From Perlucidibaca aquatica (lineage in GTDB: Bacteria > Pseudomonadota > Gammaproteobacteria > Pseudomonadales > Moraxellaceae), in the NCBI RefSeq assembly GCF_001676655.1, contig NZ_LZDB01000002.1, positions 186,001 through 250,000 of the forward strand: DNA of 64,000 nt. The letters are read 5' to 3'. Below the pieces are notes generated by a model, which worked only from the letters and a program-made list of their open reading frames with translations, did not search any database and was not told the origin of the DNA. How positions within the stretch are numbered: the first letter of the stretch is position 1; each line of letters begins with the position of its first letter. This document shows positions 7,382 to 18,048 of this stretch, in pieces. The position numbers and the translations under genes are program-made.

Positions 7382-9496
7382 TTACTTCACCGCCATCCCC
7401 GGCTGCGCGCCGTCATCCGGCGTGAGCAGGAAGATGTCGCTGCCACCCGGGCCAGCGGCCAGCACCATGCCTTCGCTCATGCCGAACTTCATCTTGCGTG
7501 GGGCGAGGTTGGCGACCATGACGGTAAGGCGGCCGACCAGCACCTGCGGGTCCGGGTAGGCACTCTTTATGCCGGAGAAGACCTGACGGGTTTCGCCACC
7601 GAGATCGAGCTGCAGGCGCAGCAGCTTGTCGGCACCGTCGACATGCTCAGCTGACAGGATGCGCGCCACGCGCAGATCGACCTTGGCAAAGTCATCGATG
7701 CCGATGGTCGCAGGCGTGGCCGTATCGGCGGGCTTGTCGGTCTTTGCCGAAGCCTTGGCATCAGCCGGCTTTGCGGCAGCTTTGGCCGGCGCAGCAGCAA
7801 CCGGCTGGGCATTGGCCAGCGAGTCCGTCGAGTCCGCCACCATCGCCGCTACCAGCGCTGGATCGACGCGAGTCATCAGTGCTTGGAAGGTTTGGATGTG
7901 CTGGCCGAGCAGCAGGGAACGGCGGGACTCCCAATGGAAGTCGGGCAGATTCAGGAAGCCGGCGCTGGCCTCGGCCATGGCCGGCAGCACCGGTGCGAGA
8001 TAGGTCATGAGCTGGCGGAACAAGTTGAGGCCAACTGAGCACACGGCCTGAACTTCGGCATCCATACCCTCGACCTTGGCCAGCGCCCACGGCTTCTTCT
8101 CGTCGATGTACTGATTGGCGCGGTCAGCCAACACCATGATCTCGCGGATGGCGCGGCCGAATTCACGGGCTTCGTAATGGGCAGCGATGCTGTCGCCGGC
8201 GGCGATGAAGTCATTGAGCAGCTGCGGCTCGGCACAGTCGGCGCTGAGCTGGCCATCGAAGCGCTTGCTAATAAAGCCGGCGCAGCGGCTGGCGATGTTG
8301 ACGACCTTGCCGACCAGATCCGAGTTCACGCGCAGGGTGAAATCTTCGAGGTTGAGGTCAATGTCTTCAACCTTGCCCGAGAGCTTGGCGGCAAAGTAGT
8401 AGCGCAGGTACTCCGGGTTCAGGTGCTTGAGGTAGGTCTGCGCCTGGATGAAGGTGCCGCGCGACTTCGACATCTTCTGGCCGTTCACGGTCAGGAAGCC
8501 GTGCGCGAACACGCCGGTCGGCTTGCGATAGCCCGCGCCTTCGAGCATGGCCGGCCAGAACAGGGCGTGGAAATAGACGATGTCTTTGCCGATGAAGTGG
8601 TAGAGCTCGGTGTCGCTGCCCACCTTCCAGTAGTCATCAAATTGCAGCGTCGGGTGGCGAGCGCACAGGTTCTCGAAGCTGGCCATGTAGCCCACTGGGG
8701 CGTCCAGCCAGACATAGAAGTACTTGCCCGGCGCATCCGGAATCTCGAAGCCGAAGTAGGGCGCATCCCGCGAAATATCCCAGTCGGCGAGGCCGGACTC
8801 GAACCACTCCGCAAGCTTGTTGGCGACTTCTTCCTGCAAGGTGCCGCTGCGTGTCCACGCCTTCAGCATGGCCTCGAAATTCGGCAGCTTAAAGAAGTAG
8901 TGCTCGGACTCTTTCTCGATTGGCGTGGCGCCGGAGATGGTCGAGCGCGGGTTCTTCAGCTCGGTCGGCGAATAGGTGGCACCGCAGACTTCGCAGGAGT
9001 CGCCGTACTGATCCAGCGCGCCGCACTTCGGGCAGTCGCCCTTGATGAAGCGGTCGGCCAAAAACAGTTGCTTTTCCGGGTCAAAGAGCTGGCGGATGGC
9101 GCGCGTGGCGATATGACCACCGGCCTGTAGTGAGTCAGCCGCTGCGCCAGGGATGCCATCACGCAGGCGAGTGTAGATTTGCGAGGCGCGGGCGCGGTTC
9201 TCGTCGGAGTGCGTGGAGTGATAGTTGTCGAAACGAATGCCGAAACCGGCGAAATCACGCTCGTGCTCAGCCTTCACGTTGGCGATTTGCTGCTCTGGCG
9301 GCAGGCCATTCTGCTCGGCCTTGAGCATGATGGCGGTGCCATGAGCGTCGTCGGCGCAGACATAATGCGCTTCATGACCGCGAGCGCGCTGGAAGCGCAC
9401 CCAGATATCGGTCTGGATGTATTCAACGAGATGGCCGAGGTGGATCGGGCCGTTGGCGTAGGGCAGGGCGCTGGTAACGAGCAGGCGACGGGTCAT
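7382..9496 (-). CDS. metG: Methionine--tRNA ligase
   Basis: 704 residues with every MetG landmark: the HIGH-type 'HLGH' near residue 20, a zinc-binding knuckle 'CPKC...CEVCG' near 145-160, 'KMSKS' near 335, and a C-terminal dimerising tRNA-binding domain ('[13 protein letters not shown]' and '[15 protein letters not shown]') after an Ala/Lys/Pro linker. It charges initiator and elongator tRNA-Met. ATG 9496 begins the conserved '[16 protein letters not shown]'. A long open frame on the opposite strand (8177-9130) is a codon-bias shadow. Confidence 0.98.
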   Translation of the reverse strand: MTRRLLVTSALPYANGPIHLGHLVEYIQTDIWVRFQRARGHEAHYVCADDAHGTAIMLKAEQNGLPPEQQIANVKAEHERDFAGFGIRFDNYHSTHSDENRARASQIYTRLRDGIPGAAADSLQAGGHIATRAIRQLFDPEKQLFLADRFIKGDCPKCGALDQYGDSCEVCGATYSPTELKNPRSTISGATPIEKESEHYFFKLPNFEAMLKAWTRSGTLQEEVANKLAEWFESGLADWDISRDAPYFGFEIPDAPGKYFYVWLDAPVGYMASFENLCARHPTLQFDDYWKVGSDTELYHFIGKDIVYFHALFWPAMLEGAGYRKPTGVFAHGFLTVNGQKMSKSRGTFIQAQTYLKHLNPEYLRYYFAAKLSGKVEDIDLNLEDFTLRVNSDLVGKVVNIASRCAGFISKRFDGQLSADCAEPQLLNDFIAAGDSIAAHYEAREFGRAIREIMVLADRANQYIDEKKPWALAKVEGMDAEVQAVCSVGLNLFRQLMTYLAPVLPAMAEASAGFLNLPDFHWESRRSLLLGQHIQTFQALMTRVDPALVAAMVADSTDSLANAQPVAAAPAKAAAKPADAKASAKTDKPADTATPATIGIDDFAKVDLRVARILSAEHVDGADKLLRLQLDLGGETRQVFSGIKSAYPDPQVLVGRLTVMVANLAPRKMKFGMSEGMVLAAGPGGSDIFLLTPDDGAQPGMAVK

Positions 9497-9606
9497 GAGC
9501 AACTTCGTTAGGTCAGAAAACAGGTGGGTAATGATAGCATCGCCCTGCCGCATTACACTGCCTTGCAAAACCTCATGTCGTTAATCGTCTACGTTGGGAA
9601 GCTGTT

Positions 9607-10998
9607 ATGGATATGCCAGAAGTGATTATTGTGGGGGCAGGCCTAGCGGGCTTGAGCGCCGCTCGACGACTACAGCAGCAAGGTGTGAGCGTGCAGGTTC
9701 TAGAAGCACGCGATCGCGTTGGTGGACGTAGCTGGACGGAATGGCATGGGCAGACGCCCGTGGATCGCGGCGGCGCTTGGATAGGCCCAACGCAAAATCG
9801 GATGCTGGCCTTAGCCAAAGAATTTGGCCTGAAAACGGTCGCTCAGGGTCGCGAAGGGCGCTCTGTGTATTGTGTCGGCAACTCCCGCAAGGTGCATGGC
9901 GATAAGCTGCTGGGTTTGATCTCCACCAGTGGGGCACCCCATGATTGGCGCATTCTTCCCGATCTGCTGAAGTTAGAACATCGACTGAACGCTATGTCCG
10001 CCACCGTGCCGGTCGGTCGTCCTTGGGATGCGGCAAACGCTCAAGCTTGGGATAGCCAAACACTGGGCGACTGGCTGCGTCAGCAAATATGGCAAGAGCG
10101 CACCCGTGTGTTGGCCGAAGCCACGTTTGAAACCGTCTGGGGCGCTAATGCCCACGAGATGTCGCTACTCTATGCACTGCATTACATTGCGGCGGCGGGG
10201 GATGAAACTCATTTGGGCACGTTTAATCGCCTAACGGCGAGCATCGACGGTGCGCAAGACCAGCGCTTTGCGCTGGGCAGTCAGTCCGTGTCGCTCGCGC
10301 TGGCAGCCAGCTTGGGGGATGCCGTGGTGTTGAATGCCCCGGTGCATCGCATCAGCCAAAACGACGAGGGTATTACCGTCGAGGCCGGAGAGCGTGTTTG
10401 GCAGGCTCAGCACGTCATCGTTACCGTTCCGCCCTTATTGCGGCCCAGCCTGGGCTTTGAGCCCGCTTTACCGCAAGCGCAACTTAGCCATTTGTCGCAG
10501 ATGCGAATGGGGCGGCTCATGAAGTACGAAGCCATCTATGACCGCCCGTTTTGGCGGGATGCCGGATTGAATGGCACGGCCGTTTTGGCGGATGGCTTAG
10601 TGAATCTTGTTTTTGATGTATCCCCTGCGCAGGGCAATGAAGGCGCGCTACTCGCCTTTATTGGGGGCGCGCATTTAGATTTAGCGCAAGAAATGTCACC
10701 CGAAGCACTACGCGAGCACGTCTTGTCCGCATTTGCGCGTTGTTTTGGCGATGCGGCGCTGACGCCACTGAACTGCATTGTTCAAGATTGGACGCAAGAA
10801 AGTTATAGCCTGGGCGGGCCGACGGCGATCTCTGCTGTGGGGACCTTAACGCAATATCGCGATGCCTTATCGCGGCCCGTCGGCCAGATTTTTTGGGCGG
10901 GAACCGAGCTGCCCGGCTATTGGACCGGCTATTTAGAAGGGGCTGTTTTGTCCGGGGAACGTGCTGCCGAGCAAGTGTTAGCTGCTCGGCAGCGTTAA
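9607..10998 (+). CDS. Flavin-containing monoamine oxidase
   Basis: 463 residues. The N-terminus is a Rossmann FAD-binding motif (GAGLAGLSAARRL ... LEARDRVGGR). 'RGGAWIGPTQNRM' follows, and the C-terminal FAD-contact segment is 'FWAGTELPGYWTGYLEGAVLSGERAA', as in monoamine-oxidase/putrescine-oxidase-like enzymes. Such enzymes oxidise primary or polyamines to aldehyde, ammonia and peroxide. The covalent-FAD Cys of eukaryotic MAO is not evident. It is divergent from metG with a 110-bp spacer and convergent with the PF10118 gene at 11003. Confidence 0.88.
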   Translation: MDMPEVIIVGAGLAGLSAARRLQQQGVSVQVLEARDRVGGRSWTEWHGQTPVDRGGAWIGPTQNRMLALAKEFGLKTVAQGREGRSVYCVGNSRKVHGDKLLGLISTSGAPHDWRILPDLLKLEHRLNAMSATVPVGRPWDAANAQAWDSQTLGDWLRQQIWQERTRVLAEATFETVWGANAHEMSLLYALHYIAAAGDETHLGTFNRLTASIDGAQDQRFALGSQSVSLALAASLGDAVVLNAPVHRISQNDEGITVEAGERVWQAQHVIVTVPPLLRPSLGFEPALPQAQLSHLSQMRMGRLMKYEAIYDRPFWRDAGLNGTAVLADGLVNLVFDVSPAQGNEGALLAFIGGAHLDLAQEMSPEALREHVLSAFARCFGDAALTPLNCIVQDWTQESYSLGGPTAISAVGTLTQYRDALSRPVGQIFWAGTELPGYWTGYLEGAVLSGERAAEQVLAARQR

Positions 10999-11002
10999 TG
11001 GG

Positions 11003-11842
11003 CTAGGCTGCTTGAGTCGCTTTTAACGCATAGCTTTCCAAGGCTTTCACACGTGCTGCGATGAGGTGGCGATTATCGTGCTGCCAGGGGTGGAAGCCGG
11101 GACGGTAGAAGTCTAGGTACTCTGGGATAATGCGAGTCAGCATGCCCGGCTTCACCAGCAAGAACTTGGCGAAGCCCAGAGCATCTCGCCAGTTTCCCAG
11201 CTGATTGTCGTGTTTAAGCAGGCTGTATTGCATACGCAGCGTAATCAGCAGGAAGAAGAATGTGGCCTGCGCCATGCCCCTCACTCGCAGCCAGTAGTCG
11301 TCTTCTGTGGCGGTAAACACATCAAAAGCAACGGCTTTATGCTCCGTTTCTTCGACGGCATGCCACATAAACATGTCGGCATAGACGCCTTGAATATCTT
11401 CAACAAAATCCGTTTGTTTCAACATGAGGTTAGCCAAGATGGCCGTGAAGTGCTCAAAGCCCACGGTGAGGGCCAACTGCTCCCGCCGTGAATAGCGCTT
11501 CTTGGCGAAACTCAGCGCTTTTTTCATGAAGGTGATTTTGGATTCAAGCGGTAACTTGTGTTGATCAATTAAGGCCTGATTAAAGGCTTCGTGTTCTTTA
11601 CCGTGATTGGCCTCTTGACCAATGAACGCCCGAATCTGAGCTCGTAATTCTGGGTCAGTAATTTCGTTTTCATAATTCCGAACCGCATGAATAAAGAAGC
11701 GCTCACCATCAGGGAAGGTGGTGGAGAGTGCATTCATGAAGTGTGTGATCCACACATTCCCTTTGTACCAGTATCGCGGCAGCGCGGGGATAGCAAAGTC
11801 CATGCGGCGAACGGTAATGGGCAGAGGCGTTTTGCTGATCAT
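11003..11842 (-). CDS. PF10118-type putative metal-dependent hydrolase (paralogue)
   Basis: 279 residues, clearly paralogous to the product of 3589-4446: 'THFMNALSTTFPDGERFF', 'FIGQEANHGKEH', 'EHFTAI' and 'WHAVEETEHKAVAFD' occur in the same order and spacing. The C-terminal 'EYLDFYRPGFHPWQHDN' is shared as well. ATG 11842 is preferred over the upstream open extension because CGAGG precedes it at good distance and it matches the paralogue's start. Function is unknown; a di-metal helical bundle is inferred from the His/Glu pattern. Confidence 0.83.
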   Translation of the reverse strand: MISKTPLPITVRRMDFAIPALPRYWYKGNVWITHFMNALSTTFPDGERFFIHAVRNYENEITDPELRAQIRAFIGQEANHGKEHEAFNQALIDQHKLPLESKITFMKKALSFAKKRYSRREQLALTVGFEHFTAILANLMLKQTDFVEDIQGVYADMFMWHAVEETEHKAVAFDVFTATEDDYWLRVRGMAQATFFFLLITLRMQYSLLKHDNQLGNWRDALGFAKFLLVKPGMLTRIIPEYLDFYRPGFHPWQHDNRHLIAARVKALESYALKATQAA

Positions 11843-12103
11843 GTAGTACCTCGAAATTAAATAGTGGGTAGTAAGAACCCTACCTATCGAAGCGTGACTG
11901 ATGAGTCTTTTGATGAGTAGGCGGTGAGTTGCCGTAAATCGGTCATTTGTGGCCAGGTGGTCCATTGTAAGTGCAATACGCCAAACCTATACACACTTAC
12001 CACGCAATAAGGGTTCAACGCAGCGAGTGACGCAGTAGTGTAAAGCCATCTAAAAAATTTTAATGGCTAGGCAATAGTCATATTAAAAGTAAAAGGCTAG
12101 GCC

Positions 12104-12808
12104 ATGACAAAACTTAGAAGATTAAATGCAAGGGTGTGGCTAATTTCGAAGCTAAGAAGCTATAGCCCATTAGCGTTTGCTTTATCGTTATTTGTTGTTG
12201 GTACTTTACTTACTTCTAGTATTAGTTATTTGATATATATTCAATACAAAAACAATGCTCAGCTAGAATTTGAAAGTGAATCAAAATATGCCGTAGGAAA
12301 GATACAAAACATTATATCTAGCTATGAGATTGTTTTGCGGGACTTGAGGAGTCTTATCTACTCGGTTGGTTTGGAAAATATCAACAGGAAAAACTTTAAA
12401 GACTATTTTGTTTATCGAAATGTAGCACAAGAATTTCCGGGCGCAAACGGGTTAGGATTTGTAAGAAAAGTAAAACAAAATGATTTGGATAGATTTATAA
12501 ATCTAACACGAAATGATGGGTATGCTGATTTTAAAGTAAAAAACTTTTTTCCATATAACGGCGACAATTGGATTATTGAATATCTTGAGCCTTCTTCTTC
12601 AAACAAATTGGCTATTGGTCTCAATTTGGCATCAGAGCCTAGTCGATTAAAAACTATAGGGGAAGCAATAAAGTCTGGACGTGCGATGCTGACGCCGCCC
12701 ATTACGCTGGTGCAAAATAAGAATAAAATTAATAACGGATTATTGTTTATATTGCCAATATATCATCCGTTTGTCGTGTCGAAAAATAATCCAAATAAAA
12801 AAAAATGA
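12104..12808 (+). pseudogene. Hybrid sensor kinase, N-terminal fragment (CHASE domain), frameshifted
   Basis: 234 residues: a signal-anchor helix at about 23-45, then most of a periplasmic CHASE sensor domain ('YEIVLRDLRSLIYSVG', 'EFPGANGLGFVRKV', 'GLNLASEPSRL' and 'GRAMLTPPITL'). The frame runs into a run of nine A (12797-12805) and a TGA. Dropping one A joins it in frame to the next ORF, which continues the CHASE domain and the kinase. The DNA is strikingly AT-rich compared with its neighbours. It is either a real phase-variable or decayed gene, a slippage-expressed one, or a sequencing indel in the homopolymer. Confidence 0.75.
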
Positions 12809-15800
12809 GGCGTTTGGGCTTACGTACTCGCCGTTGCTGCTTGATTATTTAATGAGGGATTTTTATAGACTGCAAAATACGGTAAATGTAGATATTTATG
12901 CGAAAAATATAAATGGTGATTTGGTTGTACTATATAAAAGTAAGAATAGAAAAGCTGATATTGATCCGGAAAAATCATTTCATCATGTTGTGGATGTTTA
13001 CGGACAAAAATGGGACTTCTACTTCACGCCGAGCCAGGAGTTCTCCAAGAAAACGGCGAGAAGCATTGCTCCAATTTTAATTTTAATGATTTTTTCAAGC
13101 ATCCTGCTATCTGTAATTGGATATTTCTATGCGCTAAACAATTTGCGCAAAATTGAGATGATGGCCGATAGCGCAAAACTAGGTGCCATTATTAGTAATG
13201 CCAATGATGCAATCATTTCATTTGATTTGTACGGCTGTATTACTTCATGGAATGAGGCTGCAGAAAAGATTTTTGGCTATAAGCAGGCACAAGTGCTTGA
13301 GAGTAAATTTTCAGATTTTTTTGTTCCAGACTATGTAAAAAATGTACATGATTCAATACTTGAAAAAATCATGTCTGGAGAGTCAATTTCACATTTTATT
13401 TCACCCCTTACTCGAAATAATGGTCAGACCTTCCAGGCTGAAATGACTTTTTTCCCGATTAATCAAGGTCAGTTGAATAGTACCGGTTATGCCATGTTTG
13501 TTCGAGATGTGACAATACAGGTTGAGTCTGAAGAGCAAGTAAGGCTGCTTAATGAGAATTTAGAAAATTTAGTGTCTCTGCGTACATCTGAGTTAGATAT
13601 TGCACGACGAGATCTGCAAATGATTTTTGACTCAATGCCTTCCATGATAGGTTACTGGGATAGTAATTTAATAAATAGAGTTGCTAATAAGGCTTACAAT
13701 GATTGGTTTGGGATTGATCATAGTAACCTTAAAGGTAAATCTATGAGGGAAGTCATAGGGGATGAACTATTTGAAGATAATAAAGTCTACATAAATGGAG
13801 TTTTGGCAGGTGAGCCGCAAACGTTCGAGCGAAGCGTGAAGAGTAAGCATGGTGATATCGTTCGACATAGCTTGGCTCACTACATACCAGATATTATAGA
13901 TGGAAAAGTAAAAGGATTTTATGCTATTGTAAATGATATTACTGAGGTTAATAATAATAGGCTGCAGTTGGAGTCGTTGCTCAGACATAATCAAGTGCTG
14001 CTAAGTACAATCAGTCAGCAAATGCTTTATTCAGTTACGGATAATCGAGGAAGAATCATCGAGGTGAATGATAACTTCTGCCGGGTCAGTGGTTACTCTC
14101 GCGAAGAGCTCATTGGTAAAACTCACCAAATGATTAATTCTGCTGAGCATCCAAAAGAGTTTTGGGTGGATATGTGGCGAACCATCTCCTCGGGTAATGC
14201 CTGGCATAAGGAGGTGTGCAATCGCAGCAAAAATGGACAAATTTATTGGGTTGATAGCGTAATCGCTCCGTTTACAGGCTCAGCTGGCAATATTGAACGC
14301 TATGTTTCGCTACGCACTGACATTACCCTAAGAAAGAGCGCCGAGTCTGAGCTCGCTCACGTAGCGGATCTTCTTAGCAATGTGTTGCAAGCCGCTTCTG
14401 AAATGTCCATTGTCGCGACCGATCAGTATGGTCATATTTCGCTATTTAATGCTGGTGCAGAAAATTTACTGGGTTATACCTCGGATGCGGTGGTTGGCAA
14501 AATGCCGAATGAACTACTGCATTGTGCATCCGAAATTAAGCAGCATAGTGAAGAGTTATGTGAACGATTTGGTGTATCACTGGATGGGTTTCAGGTGCTC
14601 GTTTTTGGCGCTGAACAGCGCGGTGTGGAAGTGCAAGAGTGGACCTATTTGACCCATTCCGGCAAAGCGCTACGTGTATCTTTGGCTGTGACGGTGATGC
14701 GAGAAGCCAATGGTGATGTTTCAGGCTATCTCTTTATTGCCCAAGACATTACAGAGCGACTTCGTAAAGATATGGCTTTGCAGGAGGCTAAACGCTTTGC
14801 CGAGCAAGCTAATGAAGCAAAAAGCCAGTTCTTAGCCAATATGAGTCATGAAGTGAGAACTCCCATCAATGGCATTATGGGCTTGTGTTACATGCTTGAA
14901 CGCCAGCCTTTGCCCGCGGCCTCACATCAACTCATTAGTAAAATTCAATTGGCCAGTCAAAGCCTTTTGGAAATTGTGAATGACGTACTCGATTTCTCGA
15001 AAATTGAAGCGAATAAAATCGATATCGAGCAAGTGCCCTTCAAGCTTAAAGAGCTTATCGATAATGTTTCTGGTATTGCTCGTGCAGCGATTCGAGACAA
15101 AAAGGTCGTGTTGGAAGTTAGTTCATTGCCAGAGTCTGCCAATCAATTAATTGGTGATCCTTTACGTATCGGCCAAGTGCTAACGAATTTGCTGAGTAAC
15201 GCGCTTAAGTTCACCGCCAGTGGCTTTATTAAACTAACCGTGACGCAGTTATCTCAAGATGTTGATGAGTCTACCGTTCGCTTGCGCTTCAGTGTGTCGG
15301 ATAGTGGTATTGGTATTCCTGAGACTAAGCTAATACAAATTTTCGATGCTTTTAATCAAGCGGATTCCTCTACATCGCGTAGCTATGGCGGTACCGGTCT
15401 AGGTTTAACCATTAGCCGAAAATTGACCGAACTCATGGGTGGTGTCATTTCAGTTGAAAGTACAGTGGGGCAGGGCAGCGAGTTTATTATCGATCTGCCG
15501 TTTGCGCTTGCAGCAAACGTCCCCAGTAAGAGCACGGGAGCTGGCCGGTCGCAGGCCAATGGCGTCATTCCTGAAAAACGGCTGGAAGGACTTAAGCTTT
15601 TAGTTGTGGATGACAGCGACTTAAATCGTGAAGTTGCTGAGTACATCTTACGGGCAGAGGGAGCTCAGGTCGAAACTGCATTTGACGGTGTTGACGCAGT
15701 CGAGCGTGTATTAGGCGCAAATCCGGCGTTTGATTTGGTGCTTATGGATATTCAAATGCCGCGCATGGATGGTTACGAGGCTACGCTTGCCATTCGTCAA

Positions 15801-16298
15801 CATGCACAGTTTGCTGATTTACCTATTGTGGCTCTGACTGCCGGAGCAATGGGCTTTCAGCGCGATGCAGCCCTGGCCGCAGGCTTGATTGGATTTGTAA
15901 CGAAGCCCTTTGATGTGGATCAGCTGATCGATGAAGTCTGTCAACACACACAACGGAAAGAAAGTGTGGGCAACGAACACGATGAGATCATGGATGCGGA
16001 GCTCCTTTCTGCACTGCAAGGTTTTAAAACTCGCTTCCTCAGCAATCGCTTACCTAAGCACGTGCAGCAAATGCGAGAGTACCTATCGAACCCAGCGCCG
16101 GAAATGTTGTCTAAGTTGACCCCGGTATTGCACTCCTTAGCAGGCGAAGCCGGCATGGTGGGCTTATCTGAGCTGGGCGAGTACGCGCGCCGAATTGAAA
16201 CGGCCATAGCCTCACAAGCAATCGAGCCTAAAGACTTAGTTGAGCAAGTTGAGTTACTCGTCACTGAAATTGAGCAGGTATTGATACGCGGTGCTTAG
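12771..16298 (+). CDS. Hybrid sensor histidine kinase, main part (PASx4-HisKA-HATPase-REC-Hpt)
   Basis: From the frameshift onward the product contains the end of CHASE, a second membrane helix ('APILILMIFSSILLSVIGYF'), four PAS domains starting roughly at 13170, 13600, 13980 and 14350, a HisKA box 'SHEVRTPINGIM' with His at 14847, an HATPase domain ('NLLSNALKF', 'GTGLGLTI'), a receiver with phospho-Asp at 15747 ('LMDIQMPRMDG') and a C-terminal Hpt-like helix with His at 16131 ('LHSLAGEAG'). This is a complete phosphorelay. CHASE sensors commonly bind small ligands outside the cytoplasm. The nominal start at 12771 has no ribosome binding site; translation presumably begins at 12104 when the frame is restored. 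No partner regulator is adjacent. Confidence 0.85.
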   Translation: MSCRKIIQIKKNEAFGLTYSPLLLDYLMRDFYRLQNTVNVDIYAKNINGDLVVLYKSKNRKADIDPEKSFHHVVDVYGQKWDFYFTPSQEFSKKTARSIAPILILMIFSSILLSVIGYFYALNNLRKIEMMADSAKLGAIISNANDAIISFDLYGCITSWNEAAEKIFGYKQAQVLESKFSDFFVPDYVKNVHDSILEKIMSGESISHFISPLTRNNGQTFQAEMTFFPINQGQLNSTGYAMFVRDVTIQVESEEQVRLLNENLENLVSLRTSELDIARRDLQMIFDSMPSMIGYWDSNLINRVANKAYNDWFGIDHSNLKGKSMREVIGDELFEDNKVYINGVLAGEPQTFERSVKSKHGDIVRHSLAHYIPDIIDGKVKGFYAIVNDITEVNNNRLQLESLLRHNQVLLSTISQQMLYSVTDNRGRIIEVNDNFCRVSGYSREELIGKTHQMINSAEHPKEFWVDMWRTISSGNAWHKEVCNRSKNGQIYWVDSVIAPFTGSAGNIERYVSLRTDITLRKSAESELAHVADLLSNVLQAASEMSIVATDQYGHISLFNAGAENLLGYTSDAVVGKMPNELLHCASEIKQHSEELCERFGVSLDGFQVLVFGAEQRGVEVQEWTYLTHSGKALRVSLAVTVMREANGDVSGYLFIAQDITERLRKDMALQEAKRFAEQANEAKSQFLANMSHEVRTPINGIMGLCYMLERQPLPAASHQLISKIQLASQSLLEIVNDVLDFSKIEANKIDIEQVPFKLKELIDNVSGIARAAIRDKKVVLEVSSLPESANQLIGDPLRIGQVLTNLLSNALKFTASGFIKLTVTQLSQDVDESTVRLRFSVSDSGIGIPETKLIQIFDAFNQADSSTSRSYGGTGLGLTISRKLTELMGGVISVESTVGQGSEFIIDLPFALAANVPSKSTGAGRSQANGVIPEKRLEGLKLLVVDDSDLNREVAEYILRAEGAQVETAFDGVDAVERVLGANPAFDLVLMDIQMPRMDGYEATLAIRQHAQFADLPIVALTAGAMGFQRDAALAAGLIGFVTKPFDVDQLIDEVCQHTQRKESVGNEHDEIMDAELLSALQGFKTRFLSNRLPKHVQQMREYLSNPAPEMLSKLTPVLHSLAGEAGMVGLSELGEYARRIETAIASQAIEPKDLVEQVELLVTEIEQVLIRGA

Positions 16299-16358
16299 GT
16301 GCATTCGTGACCTGAGACCGCTAGCATACAAGCTCATTTTTTTGGACGTCTCACACCC

Positions 16359-17453
16359 ATGAGTATCACCCGCGCCGTGGTCGATGCCGTACTGGCCGCG
16401 CATCACGATCCTTACCTTGGTCCTGACGCAACTTACCTCTTGTTAGCGGTCCCGCAGGACACGCAGGTCACAGACGATGGCCGTGTTTTTGTGCACATGG
16501 CACTGCCGTATCCCCACGCCAATCCTGCTGAAGCCTTTGGCACTAAGCTAGAAGCCGCATTGCATGTGGCCGGTGCGCGTGACGTTCATATTCGTTGGTC
16601 ATTAGCCATTCCGCGTATCAAGCCTCAGGGTGAGGTCGCGCCGCTGACCTTGGCGCGAAATGTCATTGTGGTGGCGTCCGGTAAGGGCGGTGTGGGCAAA
16701 TCCACTACCGCCGTGAACTTGGCTCTGGCCCTGGCCCGAGAAGGTGCCAAGGTGGGCTTGTTGGATGCCGATATCTACGGCCCCAGCCTGCCCACAATGC
16801 TCGGCGTGGGTAACGGCAAATACCCCGACACGGTGGACGACGCCTGGTTTGTGCCGCATCACGCGCATGGCATTGAAGTCATGTCGATTGGTTTCTTACT
16901 TCAGGGCGATACCCCTGTGGTTTGGCGCGGGCCGAAAGCCACCGGCGCGCTCATTCAACTCGTTACGCAGACGCGCTGGTCATCGTTGGATTATCTCGTA
17001 GTGGATATGCCGCCGGGCACTGGCGATATTCAGCTCACGCTGGCACAGCGCGTGCCCGTGGGCGGCGCCGTCATCGTCACCACGCCGCAAGACATTGCCA
17101 CGCTGGATGCCAAGAAGGGCATCGAGATGTTCCGCAAAGTCGACATCTCCGTGCTGGGTGTGGTCGAGAATATGGCGCAGCACATCTGCTCGAATTGCGG
17201 TCACACCGAGCATATTTTCGGTGAGGGTGGCGGTGCCCGCATGGCGGCGCAGTACGACACCACGCTGCTGGCGCAGCTACCGCTGGACCGTCGCATTCGC
17301 GAACAGACGGATAGCGGCGTGCCGACAGTGGTGGCCGAGCCGAATGGTGAGCTGGCCGGTTATTATCGTGAGATGGCGCGTCACACCGCTGCCCGCTTGG
17401 CGCTGGGGCCGCGTGTGGCCGATACCCGTATTCCTTTGAACCCAACGCACTGA
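16359..17453 (+). CDS. apbC: Iron-sulfur cluster carrier ApbC/Mrp
   Basis: 364 residues of the Mrp/NBP35 P-loop ATPase family that carries and delivers Fe-S clusters. An N-terminal MIP18-like segment precedes 'GKGGVGKST' (deviant Walker A, about residue 109), 'DADIYGPS', '[10 protein letters not shown]' and the cluster-binding CxxC in '[17 protein letters not shown]'. All signature residues are present. It is followed after 22 nt by dcd on the same strand; apbC-dcd neighbourhood downstream of metG is common in Pseudomonadales. Confidence 0.95.
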   Translation: MSITRAVVDAVLAAHHDPYLGPDATYLLLAVPQDTQVTDDGRVFVHMALPYPHANPAEAFGTKLEAALHVAGARDVHIRWSLAIPRIKPQGEVAPLTLARNVIVVASGKGGVGKSTTAVNLALALAREGAKVGLLDADIYGPSLPTMLGVGNGKYPDTVDDAWFVPHHAHGIEVMSIGFLLQGDTPVVWRGPKATGALIQLVTQTRWSSLDYLVVDMPPGTGDIQLTLAQRVPVGGAVIVTTPQDIATLDAKKGIEMFRKVDISVLGVVENMAQHICSNCGHTEHIFGEGGGARMAAQYDTTLLAQLPLDRRIREQTDSGVPTVVAEPNGELAGYYREMARHTAARLALGPRVADTRIPLNPTH

Positions 17454-17475
17454 GTGCATTGAACGAGACTGCAGC

Positions 17476-18042
17476 ATGAGCATCAAATCAGATCACTGGA
17501 TTCGTCGCATGTCCGAACAGCACGGCATGATCGAGCCCTTCGAGCCGGGTCAGGTTCGTCAGCAAAATGGCCAGAAGATTGTGTCTTACGGTACCTCGAG
17601 CTACGGCTACGATGTGCGTTGCGCGAATGAATTTAAGATCTTCACCAACATTAATTCGACCATCGTGGACCCTAAGAATTTCGACGAAAAGAACTTCGTG
17701 GATGTGGTCTCGGATGTTTGCATCATCCCGCCGAACAGTTTTGCGTTGGCGCGCACGGTGGAGTATTTCCGGATTCCACGCAGCACGCTGGTGGTGTGTC
17801 TGGGCAAGAGCACGTATGCGCGTTGCGGCATTATTGTGAATGTGACGCCGCTGGAGCCAGAGTGGGAGGGGCATGTGACGTTGGAGTTTTCTAACACCAC
17901 TAACCTTCCAGCCAAGATCTACGCTAATGAGGGTGTGGCGCAGATGTTGTTCTTTGAGTCGGATGAGATTTGTGCGACTTCTTATAAGGATCGGGGCGGC
18001 AAATACCAGGGGCAGACGGGGGTTACGCTGCCTAAAACTTGA
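17476..18042 (+). CDS. dcd: dCTP deaminase
   Basis: 188 residues, full length for Dcd, which turns dCTP into dUTP for thymidylate synthesis. Landmarks are '[17 protein letters not shown]', '[19 protein letters not shown]', '[12 protein letters not shown]' and the active-site Glu region '[17 protein letters not shown]'. The C-terminal '[15 protein letters not shown]' closes the trimer active site in known members. It is probably cotranscribed with apbC. Confidence 0.97.
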   Translation: MSIKSDHWIRRMSEQHGMIEPFEPGQVRQQNGQKIVSYGTSSYGYDVRCANEFKIFTNINSTIVDPKNFDEKNFVDVVSDVCIIPPNSFALARTVEYFRIPRSTLVVCLGKSTYARCGIIVNVTPLEPEWEGHVTLEFSNTTNLPAKIYANEGVAQMLFFESDEICATSYKDRGGKYQGQTGVTLPKT

Positions 18043-18048
18043 TTCCGC

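Noticed and set aside
8177-9130. Open frame of 317 codons opposite metG
   Set aside because: Entirely antisense to a certain metG, without ribosome binding site; produced by the G/C-ending codons of metG.
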